Origin: Platycnemis pennipes
Taxonomy: Eukaryota > Arthropoda > Insecta > Odonata > Platycnemididae
Direction: 5' to 3'
Assembly (NCBI GenBank): GCA_933228895.1
Contig: OW121852.1
Location: 126,537,544-126,601,543 of the forward strand
DNA: 64,000 nucleotides
A program made the translations under genes and the position numbers. Of the stretch, positions 54,682 to 64,000 are shown piece by piece. The stretch's first letter is position 1. Each line of letters begins with the position of its first letter. The notes under the pieces were generated by a model. The model was not told where the DNA came from. It saw nothing but the letters and a program-made list of their open reading frames with translations, and did no database searches.

Positions 54682-54750
54682 TTGCATGCTTGGGGATGGC
54701 TCACCCCCTGCCAAACATTTTTATCGGCTTGCAAGATATTACGTACATTA
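54682..54750 (+). mobile_element. LINE family A' orphan 3' end
   Basis: TTTGCATGCTTGGGGATGGC, CACCCCCTGCCAAACATTTT, GGCTTGCAAGATATTACG. Diverged tail. Confidence 0.6.
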
Positions 54751-56010
54751 GTACGAATTGGGGATTAGATAAACTCTTCAACAGTTGATATAATTATATG
54801 CGTCGCTTGCTCCAACAAAGTACATGGAAAAACCTTAATTACACTATTTTACAACCATAGAAACCTAACAATAGTTAAAATACAATAAATAAAATCACAA
54901 CACCACTGATGGTTCTCTTAAGTTTTAATAAATGCACTAAAAATAAGTCGTGGACTAAACCCCCAGTATCTTTATAAGAGAATAGAAAGACATGGAGTAG
55001 AAAGTGTTCACTCATATGGCTTTAAGTTTGATTCGAAACTCACGTATTCGATAATGCCAATATTAGGTTTGTTTTTTTACATTAAAAGACTTCAGATCAC
55101 GTTCATTTAAAAACTAACATTTCTAACTCTGAAGATGGCAATAGCACGCATGAAAATTGCGCTGAGAGCTTGAAGATTCCTATGAAAACATATAAATTGA
55201 TAGTAGAAACATAATTTCACTCATTTTCCATTCATAATTTTTCTAGAATTTTCTAGAAAGTTCACCAAAACGCAGTAAGTATATCTTTGAGGTATAATTT
55301 AGAAAGATGAAACATCCATTATTTTGACCAGTCATTCAGGGTTTTGCATCTCATGTAAGGGAATTTACTCGTAATAAATGGTAGTAGATTTATCGCGAGA
55401 ACCTGGTTTATTCATTAAAACTTTCCTTGAAAAGTTTCTATCCGAAACTACTCCACGTACATAATTGGTTTTCTCAGCTTTGATGTCGTAATGAGAGGGT
55501 AGGGAAATCAAATGAGGAAGTTGTACTTCTCTATTGGACTTTTATTTTCATTTCAAAATGACTTTAGGAGGAAAATCTGACGCGTTCGAATACAGTTTCT
55601 CCCGAAATATTTCAATATCTCTGTTTAAATAAAGAAGGTTCCCCCCTAAATGAGAAACCATATTCACAGGGATATAGACACTTAAATTCAGAAGTTTACC
55701 ACTGTCAATGTCACCCTCAGGTCGTATGCCATGCAAGAAACAATATTTTTTTATTAGAAAAAATATATTTATTTTCTGCACACGTAAAAAACTTTTTAAA
55801 AAACTGATTTGAAATAAGGTTGGTTGTATTATTACAATGAAATAAGAGGAATACATGTAAGGACGGGAGGGTTTAAAATGTAATTTTTCAGTCCAAGGAG
55901 ATGAGCTCTATGGCCTCTTGAAGTGACAAATGTAATTTAAAATCTACAATGGCCATAAACATTGGCAACCTTCGTCAAGGTACTCAACAAAAAATTGCTG
56001 TGTTGGTTTT
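54751..56010. other. No gene seen
   Basis: AT-rich. A 102-codon minus frame (55,856-55,548) is hydrophobic and AT-driven, with no recognised family. Confidence 0.35.
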
Positions 56011-56014
56011 CGGG

Positions 56015-56584
56015 AGGGTAAATTCCACAGTATGATAGCTTGAGCGTTCGTTTTCCCTGAAGAGTAATGGAATAAATAATCCATGACTGTGCGTGTAAAA
56101 TGACCTTCATATTTAGAATTTAAGTATGGTAGCGTGAAATATGTTGGGTGTAAAAGCGTAAAGAGGAGAAGAAAAGGGTGGAAGCATTCGAAATGTGGTG
56201 TTGCAGAAGAATGATGAAGATAAAATGGATCGACCCCGTAGGTAATGAGTAACTCCTAAGAAGAGTAGGAGAAGTCTGCTAAAAACTCTAAAAAGAAGGA
56301 GCCCTAGCCCTAAAAAGAAGGAAGAGAAAACTCTAAAAAGAAGGATTGGAAGAAAATCTTAATCGACCATATCTTAAGACAGCATGACCTGTAGAAGACA
56401 ATCGTCAAGGAAAATGTGAACGGGAAAAATGGAAAGGGCAGACCTCATAGTAGATTTAAGGAGCATCTTGTTGAATGATTTAAAAGAGAGGAATTATGTG
56501 TTCATGAATGAGTTGGTTGATAGAAGAATGGAGTGGAGGGATGCGTCAAACCAATCCTAGGATTGTTGACCTTTGATGATGATG
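56015..56584 (+). pseudogene. LINE family B 3' end plus flank, partner of 45.7 kb
   Basis: The non-LINE flank (56,030-56,160: ATAGCTTGAGCGTTCGTTTT, TGTTGGGTGTAAAAGCG) and the LINE B part (GAGGAGAAGAAAAGGGTGGA, ATGATGAAGATAAAATGGAT, ACTCTAAAAAGAAGGAGCCC, CCAATCCTAGGATTGTTGAC) match 46,255-45,672 in reverse complement. The LINE B 5' truncation point is the same in both, which points to duplication rather than two insertions. Confidence 0.8.
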
Positions 56585-56593
56585 TCACTTATG

Positions 56594-56690
56594 ATGAGGA
56601 TTGGTCGAACAATGAAAAATCTCTTCCCTTGCCGGGATTCGAAACCGTACCCTTGAGATGGAAAGCTATAGCCACTAAAACAACACGAAA
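56594..56690 (-). mobile_element. SINE family S head fragment
   Basis: On the minus strand: TTTTAGTGGCTATAGCTTTC and GGTTTCGAATCCCGGCAAGG (A and B boxes). Cut at 56,594, where the duplicated block joins LINE B. Confidence 0.7.
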
Positions 56691-56949
56691 TCCACTTCAC
56701 AAAGTCCTCCTCACCGATACATAGGTCGTAACTTGTCGGAGGATAAAGATATCCACATATACTGCTAGCAGCCTTAAGGGCAGGATGCAAATCACCAACT
56801 AACGGGATACACCACAGATATACAGATACACACACATGGGATACACACATTTGGTAATGGTTTTACGCATACAACAGGACTTAGAATTGATAACGTGCTC
56901 TACAAACTTCAATTTTCATCCAACATGCAAGGAACAATTTGAGTAATAC

Positions 56950-57775
56950 GATTAGCATGTATTAAAGAAGATACTATTCGAGAGAACGATGCTATAAAAT
57001 TAGTAACACGAAGATCGAAAGCATTGAAACCATAAGGTATTTAGGTGTAACAATCACTAAAGGTTTATCGCGGGGAAGACACATCCGGGAAATATGTAGC
57101 CAGGCGAAGAGAAAGCTAGGATTTATAAAAAGAGTACTTGGGAAATGTGATGAGAAGACAAAAGAGTGATGTTTCTTTTCACTAGTTAGGTCCCACCTTG
57201 AGTATGAGCCAGTGTATGGGATCCTAATGAATTAGGTTTGATCAGAGAACTAGACAATGTGCAGCGTAGAGAAGCTAGGTTCGTTAAAGGGTGTGAGGAT
57301 AGGTTGAGTAGTGTTTCGGAATAAATAAAAGAAATAGGGTGGGAATCATTATCAGAGCGTAGGTTAAAGTCCAGATTAAATCTATTAGAGAAATTTCAAT
57401 CGGATAGCTTTACTGAAGATGTAAGGCACATATAAAAAACATCAGCGTATTATGCTAGATTCGACCACATAAATAAGATTAGAGAGATAGATTGTCGTAC
57501 AGATAGATTTAAAATGGCATTTTTCCCCCGTACTACAAGATAAAAGAATAGGCAGCATAGCAAAGGGATAGGTAGGGGAAATATTTTAGAGTAGTCTGTA
57601 GTGCATGATGCATGTCTTAGCCCCTTAAATAATATAGATACTAAGAATCTAGTTGCATGAGACCCTATAGTTGCTTGTTTTCATGTCAATAGTGCATGCT
57701 TGGTGATCTTCACCCACTGCCACACACCCTCGCGGTGGCTTGCAGGGTATAGTGTATATGTAGATGTAAATATTA
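56950..57775 (+). pseudogene. LINE family A RT C-terminal end and 3' end
   Basis: With frameshifts the plus strand gives TKIESIETIRYLGVTITKGL (about 57,000-57,070), RHIREICSQAKRKLGFIKRV, FTSLVRSHLEYE-like, WDPNELGLIRELDNVQRREA, GWESLSERRLKSRLNLLEKF and DSFTEDVRHI, then the GCATTTTTCCCCCGTACTAC block, the 3' hairpin (CACACACCCTCGCGGTGGCT at 57,721) and GTGTATATGTAGATG. Non-functional. Confidence 0.85.
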
Positions 57776-58599
57776 AAATGGTTCATTCAGACGTGCTCAG
57801 TTCATAAAAAAATCACAATTCAAATCTCAGTCATGTTTCCGGTTCATTTCCTTAATCTTTATTAATCTGTTGAGTAAAATGAAAGTGACTGTATGTTCGT
57901 ATTACGGGAAGTTAATTTTTTTAAGAAATCTAGATGTGACATGTCTTGATGCTGTGAGGGACAGAAATTTTACGTGGGAAGAGAGAATATTTTAATCTAT
58001 CTGTGGTTAAGTTTACCCTCTTATCCTATATTTGAATGATCCTTCCCACCAATGTTGTATGGGACCTTAATTCTCTTGGTGTAAAATGAAAATAAGTAGT
58101 CGTACTTGTCCACTTTTTTGAGAATCACCACGCGTTCCAGCACTCTATGTCATTTTCAAGTGTGACTTCTTATTTTCGTTTAATATCGTCATTATGTAAC
58201 ACGAAATCTCTCCGGCAAAAGTCAATTGTTTGAAATCTTTTGGTTTCGGAGGAAAATCCGTCGGCCTTTATATTCTTGATTGATGCCTTCGCGCTTGCAT
58301 TGTCTCCCATCCTAATTTCTCTAGTGACAATATTGATAGTTCACTAACTTATACTAACTATTTACCAACCTTGGAGATATTCCCTCATTTTTTCCTTTTC
58401 CTCACTGGTCGTAACTACTACAGGCATATTCCACCTTGGCCTTAACGAACGCGAAGAACACCTCTCCTTAGTTTGTAAGGTGTACCCTCCGACTTACGCG
58501 TCTAATGAATTCAAGTTTATTTTAATCGGATCCAAAATTCTTGTGATATGAGTTTCCTGGGTAAGTATTGTGATTAGCGTGACTAGTTCTGTTCTGACT

Positions 58600-58725
58600 A
58601 GTATATTAATGCTATTCCTTTTTTATGCATGATATGTAGTGCATGTTTGGTGAGAAAAAAATCCCCTGCCACACACCTTTGTGGTGGCTTGCAGGGTATT
58701 ATGTAGATGTAGATGTAGCGTGACT
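58600..58725 (+). mobile_element. LINE family A' orphan 3' end
   Basis: TTTTTTATGCATGATATGTA, CACACACCTTTGTGGTGGCT, ending ATGTAGATGTAGATGTAG, the cleanest microsatellite-like tail of this subfamily. Confidence 0.8.
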
Positions 58726-59385
58726 CCCACTGCGTATCCTCAACCTTAGGAACACCTAAAACTCAAGTTATCTATGTTATTGAGGAGTTTAGTGATCCGT
58801 GATTATGAAATTATTACTTCGCTCCAAATTTCGTCTGGTGTTGGTGTCATCACGTCTGGTTCATTGTTTTTTTTATGTACGCGCTTATGAAAAAATAGGT
58901 TTAGTATGCAGGACTTATTCACGCTGCTCGCAACAAAGTCAACGTCTCCGTTCTTTTGGGATTAGGCTTTAGGTCGCTTCCTAAAGTCACTTCTCTAACA
59001 TGAGACTAATATATGTCAGATCCTCCTCTAATGATTTGCAAAGCATTTTACTTTAAAAGTTGTTTAATGAGAATTTATGCATAAACTTTTTTGTTCTTGA
59101 TCTAAATCAGATTAGTTTCTCTTATATAGCTTGCCTCGTTCCTCATTGTGCCTCTGTAAACTACTCTCGTCCTAGATCTCTGTTACGTTTCTGCTGATAT
59201 AAATATTAATATGTCAATGTCAGCGTAAGCAAAGACGCTCATAAAATTATCCTAAAGGATTCCTTTGTCACCAGGGGCGTTGGGAACAGCGTAGGTAAGC
59301 TATTTGGACCACGAAGCACCGTTAAGGGGAATGATAGGTCTGTAACTAACATAGCATGTTGTAAACGATTAATTGTTTTTGACAT
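58726..59385. other. No gene seen
   Basis: AT-rich spacer without coding support or a repeat partner. Confidence 0.35.
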
Positions 59386-59387
59386 TA

Positions 59388-59462
59388 ACAGATCTACATC
59401 CACGTAATACATAGCAAGCCACCGTAAGGGTGTGTGGCAGGGGTTGAGTACCACCAAACATT
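59388..59462 (-). mobile_element. LINE family A orphan 3' end
   Basis: AGATCTACATCCACGTAATA, GCAAGCCACCGTAAGGGTGT, GTACCACCAAACATTAATTC. Confidence 0.75.
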
Positions 59463-59727
59463 AATTCTTTTCCAAAATTTCAGTGCTGCTTAGTGGTTGA
59501 AATTAATTTTAACCGCTGCAGTAGAAGTGAATGTGACTTCTCTTCGGGGAATTAGCTAATATCGACAATGATTCATCTCTATTACTCTGCATTCCCGTTG
59601 TCTTTCAGACTGTTCAGTTTTATACCTTTGCTCGCTTTACACAATACCTAAATAAATTTGGCTCAAAGTCGAAATTTAAATGATTACACATCGTTCTTGA
59701 CTAAGTTCGAATTTCAACAAGAATCAT

Positions 59728-59800
59728 CCATCCGGCTATGGCTTGGCAATCTAAGGGTCTCGGGTTCCAACCCTGTCTCAAGCAAGGTCTATCCTATCTT
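59728..59800 (+). mobile_element. tRNA-like sequence, probable SINE head
   Basis: GGCTATGGCTTGGCAATCTA then GGGTCTCGGGTTCCAACCC, with A-box and B-box spacing close to a tRNA. The 5' acceptor strand does not pair with the 3' side, so a functional tRNA gene is unlikely. Confidence 0.45.
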
Positions 59801-62030
59801 AGGATTAGGCTTAGGTGTACGCTAAGTTAAACTTTAAACAGTTTAAAACTAAATTCTAATTTAAGCAGTTTAAAACCTAATTCTACCAAGTCTACGACAA
59901 CTCTCTTCCCAGCTTGACTTTCACGTATGGCAGCATATATCTTTTAAACCTCCGTCGGTAAACCATTTCCGGCAGGATTAGTTGACGCACCGGTCGCCAA
60001 GTAACGTGGTGCTGACTGTGACGTCAGTGAAACCGAGTCCATAAGGTCAAGGTGTGCATAACACTTAATGCTTGGCTGGGCGGAAGATTCCAAGGGTCGA
60101 CTCACAACACCGCGCTTACTCACCCCCCTCGGCTAACCATATTTGAGAAAAGCGGTAAAACTAGCAGCAGTCAAGGCTTTCTTCACGGGAAACAGTGGTC
60201 AAAAGAGGTTGGTGGTTCATTTACCTCGCTTTTAAATTCGGGCCTTGGGACTTGGGACGAGACTCAGAATCCCTTGCTTCCCTTTGAGGCTGGCGACCAA
60301 TATATCCCACCGATGCAAGGAGCCTCCTCAGTAAAGGCCGATTTACACGGTCATTTAAACTGCGCAAGTTGATGTTGATTCCGTTTGAGCAGTCGTCTGC
60401 GAAAGTCCGTGACGTAGAGAATTGCGAGGAGGCTTGCTTGACAGCTTTGCACCGTGCAATCGTCGGTGCATTATGCCAGTGACAATATACCATTCAGTAG
60501 CGGTAATACCGTCAATATATCGCATAACGTCAATATCTGTGAAGTAGCAATTAATTGGACATGAAAGATGCGATAAATTACGACCACTTTAAAATATGTA
60601 TTAAGCCATAGTCTAAACATGATAGAGGAGACCCTAGTCCCGTATACTCAGCCCAAAATTTGCACCACGAACGAGCGGATGTGGGCCAAGGTAACAGGTT
60701 CTTCCTTCACGTACAAAATTTAAGCTTCCACGTGATTAATCGCCTAGCTGATCATTATTGCACTTTATTCACTAACAAAGGAGTTGATTGCAAACGAACA
60801 GAACAACAAAAACACCCAACTCAATCGTCGACAACCTATTTAATTGCTAGAATTCCCCAGGCAGTTCGTTGCCGCTACATCTGCACCATCTAGTGAGAGA
60901 AATGAAATTCAAACTTGCGCGAACGCATGTATCAAATAAGAAAAGCTTACAGTAACCGTAATAATCCCTTTCGTTCCATTAAAACTAAACATTTCCTTCA
61001 TCGTTGCCATTGGTGTCATTGCGAAGACTTCTTTTCTAACGCCAAATAAAATTTTTAGGCCCATTTGTTCATTTATGGCTAATATCACTCACTTGTCAAC
61101 AATTCCGTATCCGTACACGCTGAAAAACAAAGGAAGTAAGCAGTTTTCAATCATTCAAATACAAATCAAGTAATATGATAAATGTGACGGAGTGCATTAT
61201 TATAGTGCATTCGTTGTAGCTAATTGAACAGCTTACGATATCAAGGTATTTTATTGTGGAGCACTAATTGTGTGGCTACAAAGAGCATTGTGATACCTTT
61301 CGTCAGGGAAAATATAAAAATCAATTAAAATATTTAACTCTAAAGAATAAAGATATTCGAGAAACCAATTCGTCCTACCACCTAGATGATACGCAGTACT
61401 TAGAAAATTAACACAATAAAATTTACAATAAAAAAAATTATTGTTGTGCGCATCATCTTGCGTACATACATTATAAATAAATGAAATCTTAGCTTTCAGG
61501 TACTTTAGCTCACATTTATCATCAATATCCAAAAGTCCATGAAGTCGTTTGCGCGCATTATTGCATCTAGCAGTATTATGTCGGATAATAAGCTTCTTCC
61601 TGAAAAAATATTAACGGAGATAATGCCACAAAACTGAGTTAAGAGTACTATTAAAACAGGAAAGTCACATTAACACGGTTAATACCTAAATTAACCGAAG
61701 TAAAACAATTATCATCGTTGGTGAAATTAGTCCTCAAAACCAGAACATATAGAAAGTGAGTAAGCTTGTCAGGGGTTGGTAAAACATCCAATCCGTTAAT
61801 ACCTTATTCATCGCTATAGGCTTCGAATGAGCTGAAGAAAAGGAATTTTGACAAAATAAATGATATAATAGCTGATTTTCAATACTTCTTAAATGTACCT
61901 TAATATAGATGGATAAACTTCTTAAGTGGAAATCATTGCATGACAGCAAATGCCAAACCGGATAACAAGATTACATCTTAGAAACTGATGAATGTGTTGC
62001 ACGTGACTGGTTAATGCATGACCAAGACAT
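59801..62030. other. No gene supported
   Basis: 60,050-60,480 is more GC-balanced and has overlapping frames (106 codons plus, 90 codons minus) without recognised domains. GGCCGATTTACACGGTCATT at 60,338 looks like a transposon end, but no matching inverted end was found. The rest is AT-rich spacer. Confidence 0.35.
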
Positions 62031-62034
62031 CTAC

Positions 62035-62165
62035 ACTATGTTATTATGTTACTTAGTGCATGCCTGTAACTTATGTTGATGTAGTGCATTATTGGTGGTG
62101 ATTCACACCCTGCCACGCATCTTAACGTTAATTTTCAGTGTAGTCTGTTTATAAAGATGAAGATT
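62035..62165 (+). mobile_element. LINE family A-like 3' end, very diverged
   Basis: GTGCATTATTGGTGGTGATT, CACACCCTGCCACGCATCTT. Hairpin partly lost. Confidence 0.45.
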
Positions 62166-62254
62166 ATGATAGAAAACTCATTCTGTGCACATACTTGTAT
62201 ATTAATTCAAATATTTATCAAAGCAACCTAGTGGAAACTAGGGAAGTTTGCGTC

Positions 62255-62505
62255 GCACAGGTGAGTAGAGGTAGGTTTGTAAATAGAAAGAAACCTGGGG
62301 TCGGCATTCCTCTCATCTTAACTAAAGACATCAAAGGGTCCACTCACAACTTCCGACGTACGAAGTTCTGAACTTTAAGGACTGCTAAGAGTGGCATTCT
62401 AATGAGGATCGGTTGATCTATGAAAAATCTCATCCCTTGCCGGGATTCGAAACCGCGCCCTTGAGATGGAAAGCTATAGTCACTACAACAACTCGAAATC
62501 CACTT
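62255..62505 (-). mobile_element. tRNA-derived SINE, family S
   Basis: Body GGGGTCGGCATTCCTCTCAT, CATCAAAGGGTCCACTCAC and head GCCGGGATTCGAAACCGCGC, with GCTATAGTCACTACAACAAC, in the same layout as 53,642-53,902. The head part belongs to the duplicated block that is also at 56,594. Confidence 0.75.
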
Positions 62506-62794
62506 CACAAAGTCCTCCTCACCAATACATAGGTCGTCACTTGTAGGAGGATAAAGGTATCCACATCTACCGCAAGAAGCCTCGAGGGTATGGCAGGATG
62601 CAAATCACCAACTAACATGGGATACACCACAGATGCACAGATACACACACATGTGATGCACCCGTTTGCTAATGTTTTTACGCATACTACAGGGTTTAGC
62701 ATTAATAACGGGCACTAAAAATTTCAATTTTCATCCAACATGAAAGGAACAATTTGCGATCAGCATGCATTAAAGGAGGAAAAATTCGATAGAG

Positions 62795-63575
62795 CGATGC
62801 TATAAAATTAGTAACACGAAGATCTAAAGCGTTGAAACCATAAGGTATTTAGGTGTAACAATCACCAAAGATTACCGTGGGAAAGACACATCAGGAAAAT
62901 ATTTGGCCGAGCAAGAGAAAGCTAGGATTAATAAAAAGAGTAATTGGGAAATGTGATGCGTAGACAAAAGAGCGATGTTATTATTCACTAGTTAGGCCCC
63001 ACCTTCAGTATGCAGCCAGTGTATGGGATCCTAATGAATTAGGTTTGTACAGAAAACTAGACAGTTTGCTGCGTAGAGCAGCTAGGTTCGTTAAAAGGTG
63101 TTACGATAGGTTGAGTAGCGATTCAGTATTAATAAAAGAATTAGGGTGAGAATCATCAACAGAGCTTTGGTTAAAGTACAGATTAAATCTATTACAGAAA
63201 TTTCAATCGGATAGCTTTACTGAAGATGTAAGGCATATATTAAAAATACCAGCGTATTATGCTAGATTCGACCAGATAAATAAGATTGGAGAGATAGATT
63301 GTCTTACTGACAGATTCAAAATGTCATTTTTCCCTCGTACTATAAGAGAACAGAATAGGCAGCATAGCAAAGGGATAGGTAGGGGAAATATTTAAGAGTA
63401 GTCTGTAGTGCATGATGCACGTATTAATCCCTTAAATAATATACATACTAAGGATCTAGTTGCTTGAGACCCTATAGTTGCTTGTTTGCGTGTTGGTAGT
63501 GCATGCTTGGTGATCTTCACCCCCTGCCACACACCCTCAAAGTGACTTGCTGGGTATAGTGTACATGTAGATGTA
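62795..63575 (+). pseudogene. LINE family A RT C-terminal end and 3' end
   Basis: Degenerate like the 57-kb copy: GTAACACGAAGATCTAAAGC, GTGTATGGGATCCTAATGAA (VWDPNE), GTAGAGCAGCTAGGTTCGTT (RRAARFV), ATTATGCTAGATTCGACCAG (YARFDQ). The 3' hairpin is CACACCCTCAAAGTGACTTG, with substitutions in the right arm. Ends near GTAGATGTAAATATT. Confidence 0.85.
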
Positions 63576-63767
63576 AATATTAAAATAATGGTTCATTCAG
63601 ACGTGCTCAGTTCATAAAAAAAATCACAATCCAATTATCAGTCATGTTTCCCTCTTATTTCCTTTATTAATCCGTTGAGTAAAATGAAAGTGGCTGTATG
63701 TTCGTGTTACGAAAACTTAATTTTTTGAACACATCTTGATGTGACATGTCTTGATGCTGCGAGGAAC

Positions 63768-63874
63768 ATAAATTTAACGTCGGGAGAGAGAATATTTTAA
63801 TCTGTCTGTGGCTCAGTTGAAAAGAAATTTTACGTGGGAAGAGAGAATATTTTAATCTGTCTGTGGTTCAGTTT
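63768..63874 (+). repeat. Local tandem duplication (~55 bp) inside duplication copy 2
   Basis: GAGAGAATATTTTAATCTGT then CTGTGGCTCAGTT is repeated as GAGAGAATATTTTAATCTGT then CTGTGGTTCAGTT. Copy 1 at about 57,980 has a single unit, so this arose after the large duplication. Confidence 0.85.
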
Positions 63875-64000
63875 ACCCTCTTATCCTATATTTGAGTGAT
63901 CCTTCCCACCAATTTAGTATGGGACCTTAATTCTTTTGGTGCAAAAGGAAAATAAGGAGTCGTATTTGTCTTTATTTATGAATCACCACGCGTTTCAGCA

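Larger units (their letters stand above)
56594..58158 (+). repeat. Direct segmental duplication, copy 1 (~1.56 kb)
   Basis: Aligns by eye with 62,403-64,000 in the same order: partial SINE head, a CACACACATG-containing spacer, a LINE A RT end with tail, then 380 bp of non-repeat sequence (TTCAGACGTGCTCAGTTCAT ... AATCACCACGCGTT). Because the unique flank is shared, this is one duplicated block, not independent insertions. Confidence 0.9.
62403..64000 (+). repeat. Direct segmental duplication, copy 2 (runs off window)
   Basis: Copy of 56,594-58,158, still matching at the window edge (GAATCACCACGCGTTTCAGC), so the true length is unknown. It has one extra local duplication at 63,768-63,874. Confidence 0.9.

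Noticed and set aside
59728..59800. Functional tRNA gene
   Set aside because: A and B boxes are tRNA-like but acceptor ends do not pair; a SINE head is more likely.

Overview
The window looks like gene-poor, repeat-dense DNA from an arthropod, most likely an insect. It is AT-rich, has no operon-like gene packing, and no open frame of host-gene quality was found on either strand. Almost everything recognisable is mobile DNA. The taxon is inferred only from this mix of elements, so it is a guess at class level.

Two LINE families dominate. Family A is a Jockey/CR1-type retrotransposon, identified from the C-terminal end of its reverse transcriptase and a FADD motif. Its 3' end is a conserved hairpin (CCCTGC...GCAGGG) followed by a GTAGATGTAGATG tail. 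It occurs from position 240 to the right edge, often as 65-300 bp orphan 3' ends. Family B is an RTE/BovB-like retrotransposon ending in GGATTGTTGACCGATGATGATG. Smaller numbers of a second RTE-like LINE (C), an L2/CR1-like LINE, two Jockey-like LINE ends, a Penelope-like RT fragment and tRNA-derived SINEs are also present.

Layout: 0-9 kb has SINE/LINE A, repeat F, two inverted LINE B copies, a Penelope fragment and a TTAA-flanked element. 10-22 kb is mostly LINE A fragments with palindromes, a 641-bp terminal-inverted-repeat element and a LINE C end. 22-28 kb has an inverted repeat pair (E), a fold-back element and an L2-like LINE end. 28.9-40.2 kb is one nested structure: a piggyBac element (TTAA target, 15-bp inverted ends) with a broken transposase, interrupted by a 5.6-kb element with about 1.46-kb terminal inverted repeats. 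The remnant coding sequence of that inner element resembles RAG1/Transib/Chapaev-type transposases. 40-50 kb has LINE B copies, tandem repeat F copies, a Jockey-like LINE end and a tRNA-derived palindrome inserted in a LINE. 50-64 kb has a hAT-like element in a LINE tail, SINEs, and a roughly 1.6-kb direct duplication (about 56.6-58.2 and 62.4-64.0 kb).

No genes here work together as a pathway. The structure is a record of nested insertions and local duplications. The best lead for an undescribed system is the inner element at 30,446-36,083: long, nearly identical arms carrying a tRNA-like module and palindromic motifs around an internally deleted RAG1-like transposase. The second is the tRNA-derived palindrome at 44,361-44,644, which has a clear target-site duplication. 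All comparisons were made by eye; no alignment or database search was run.
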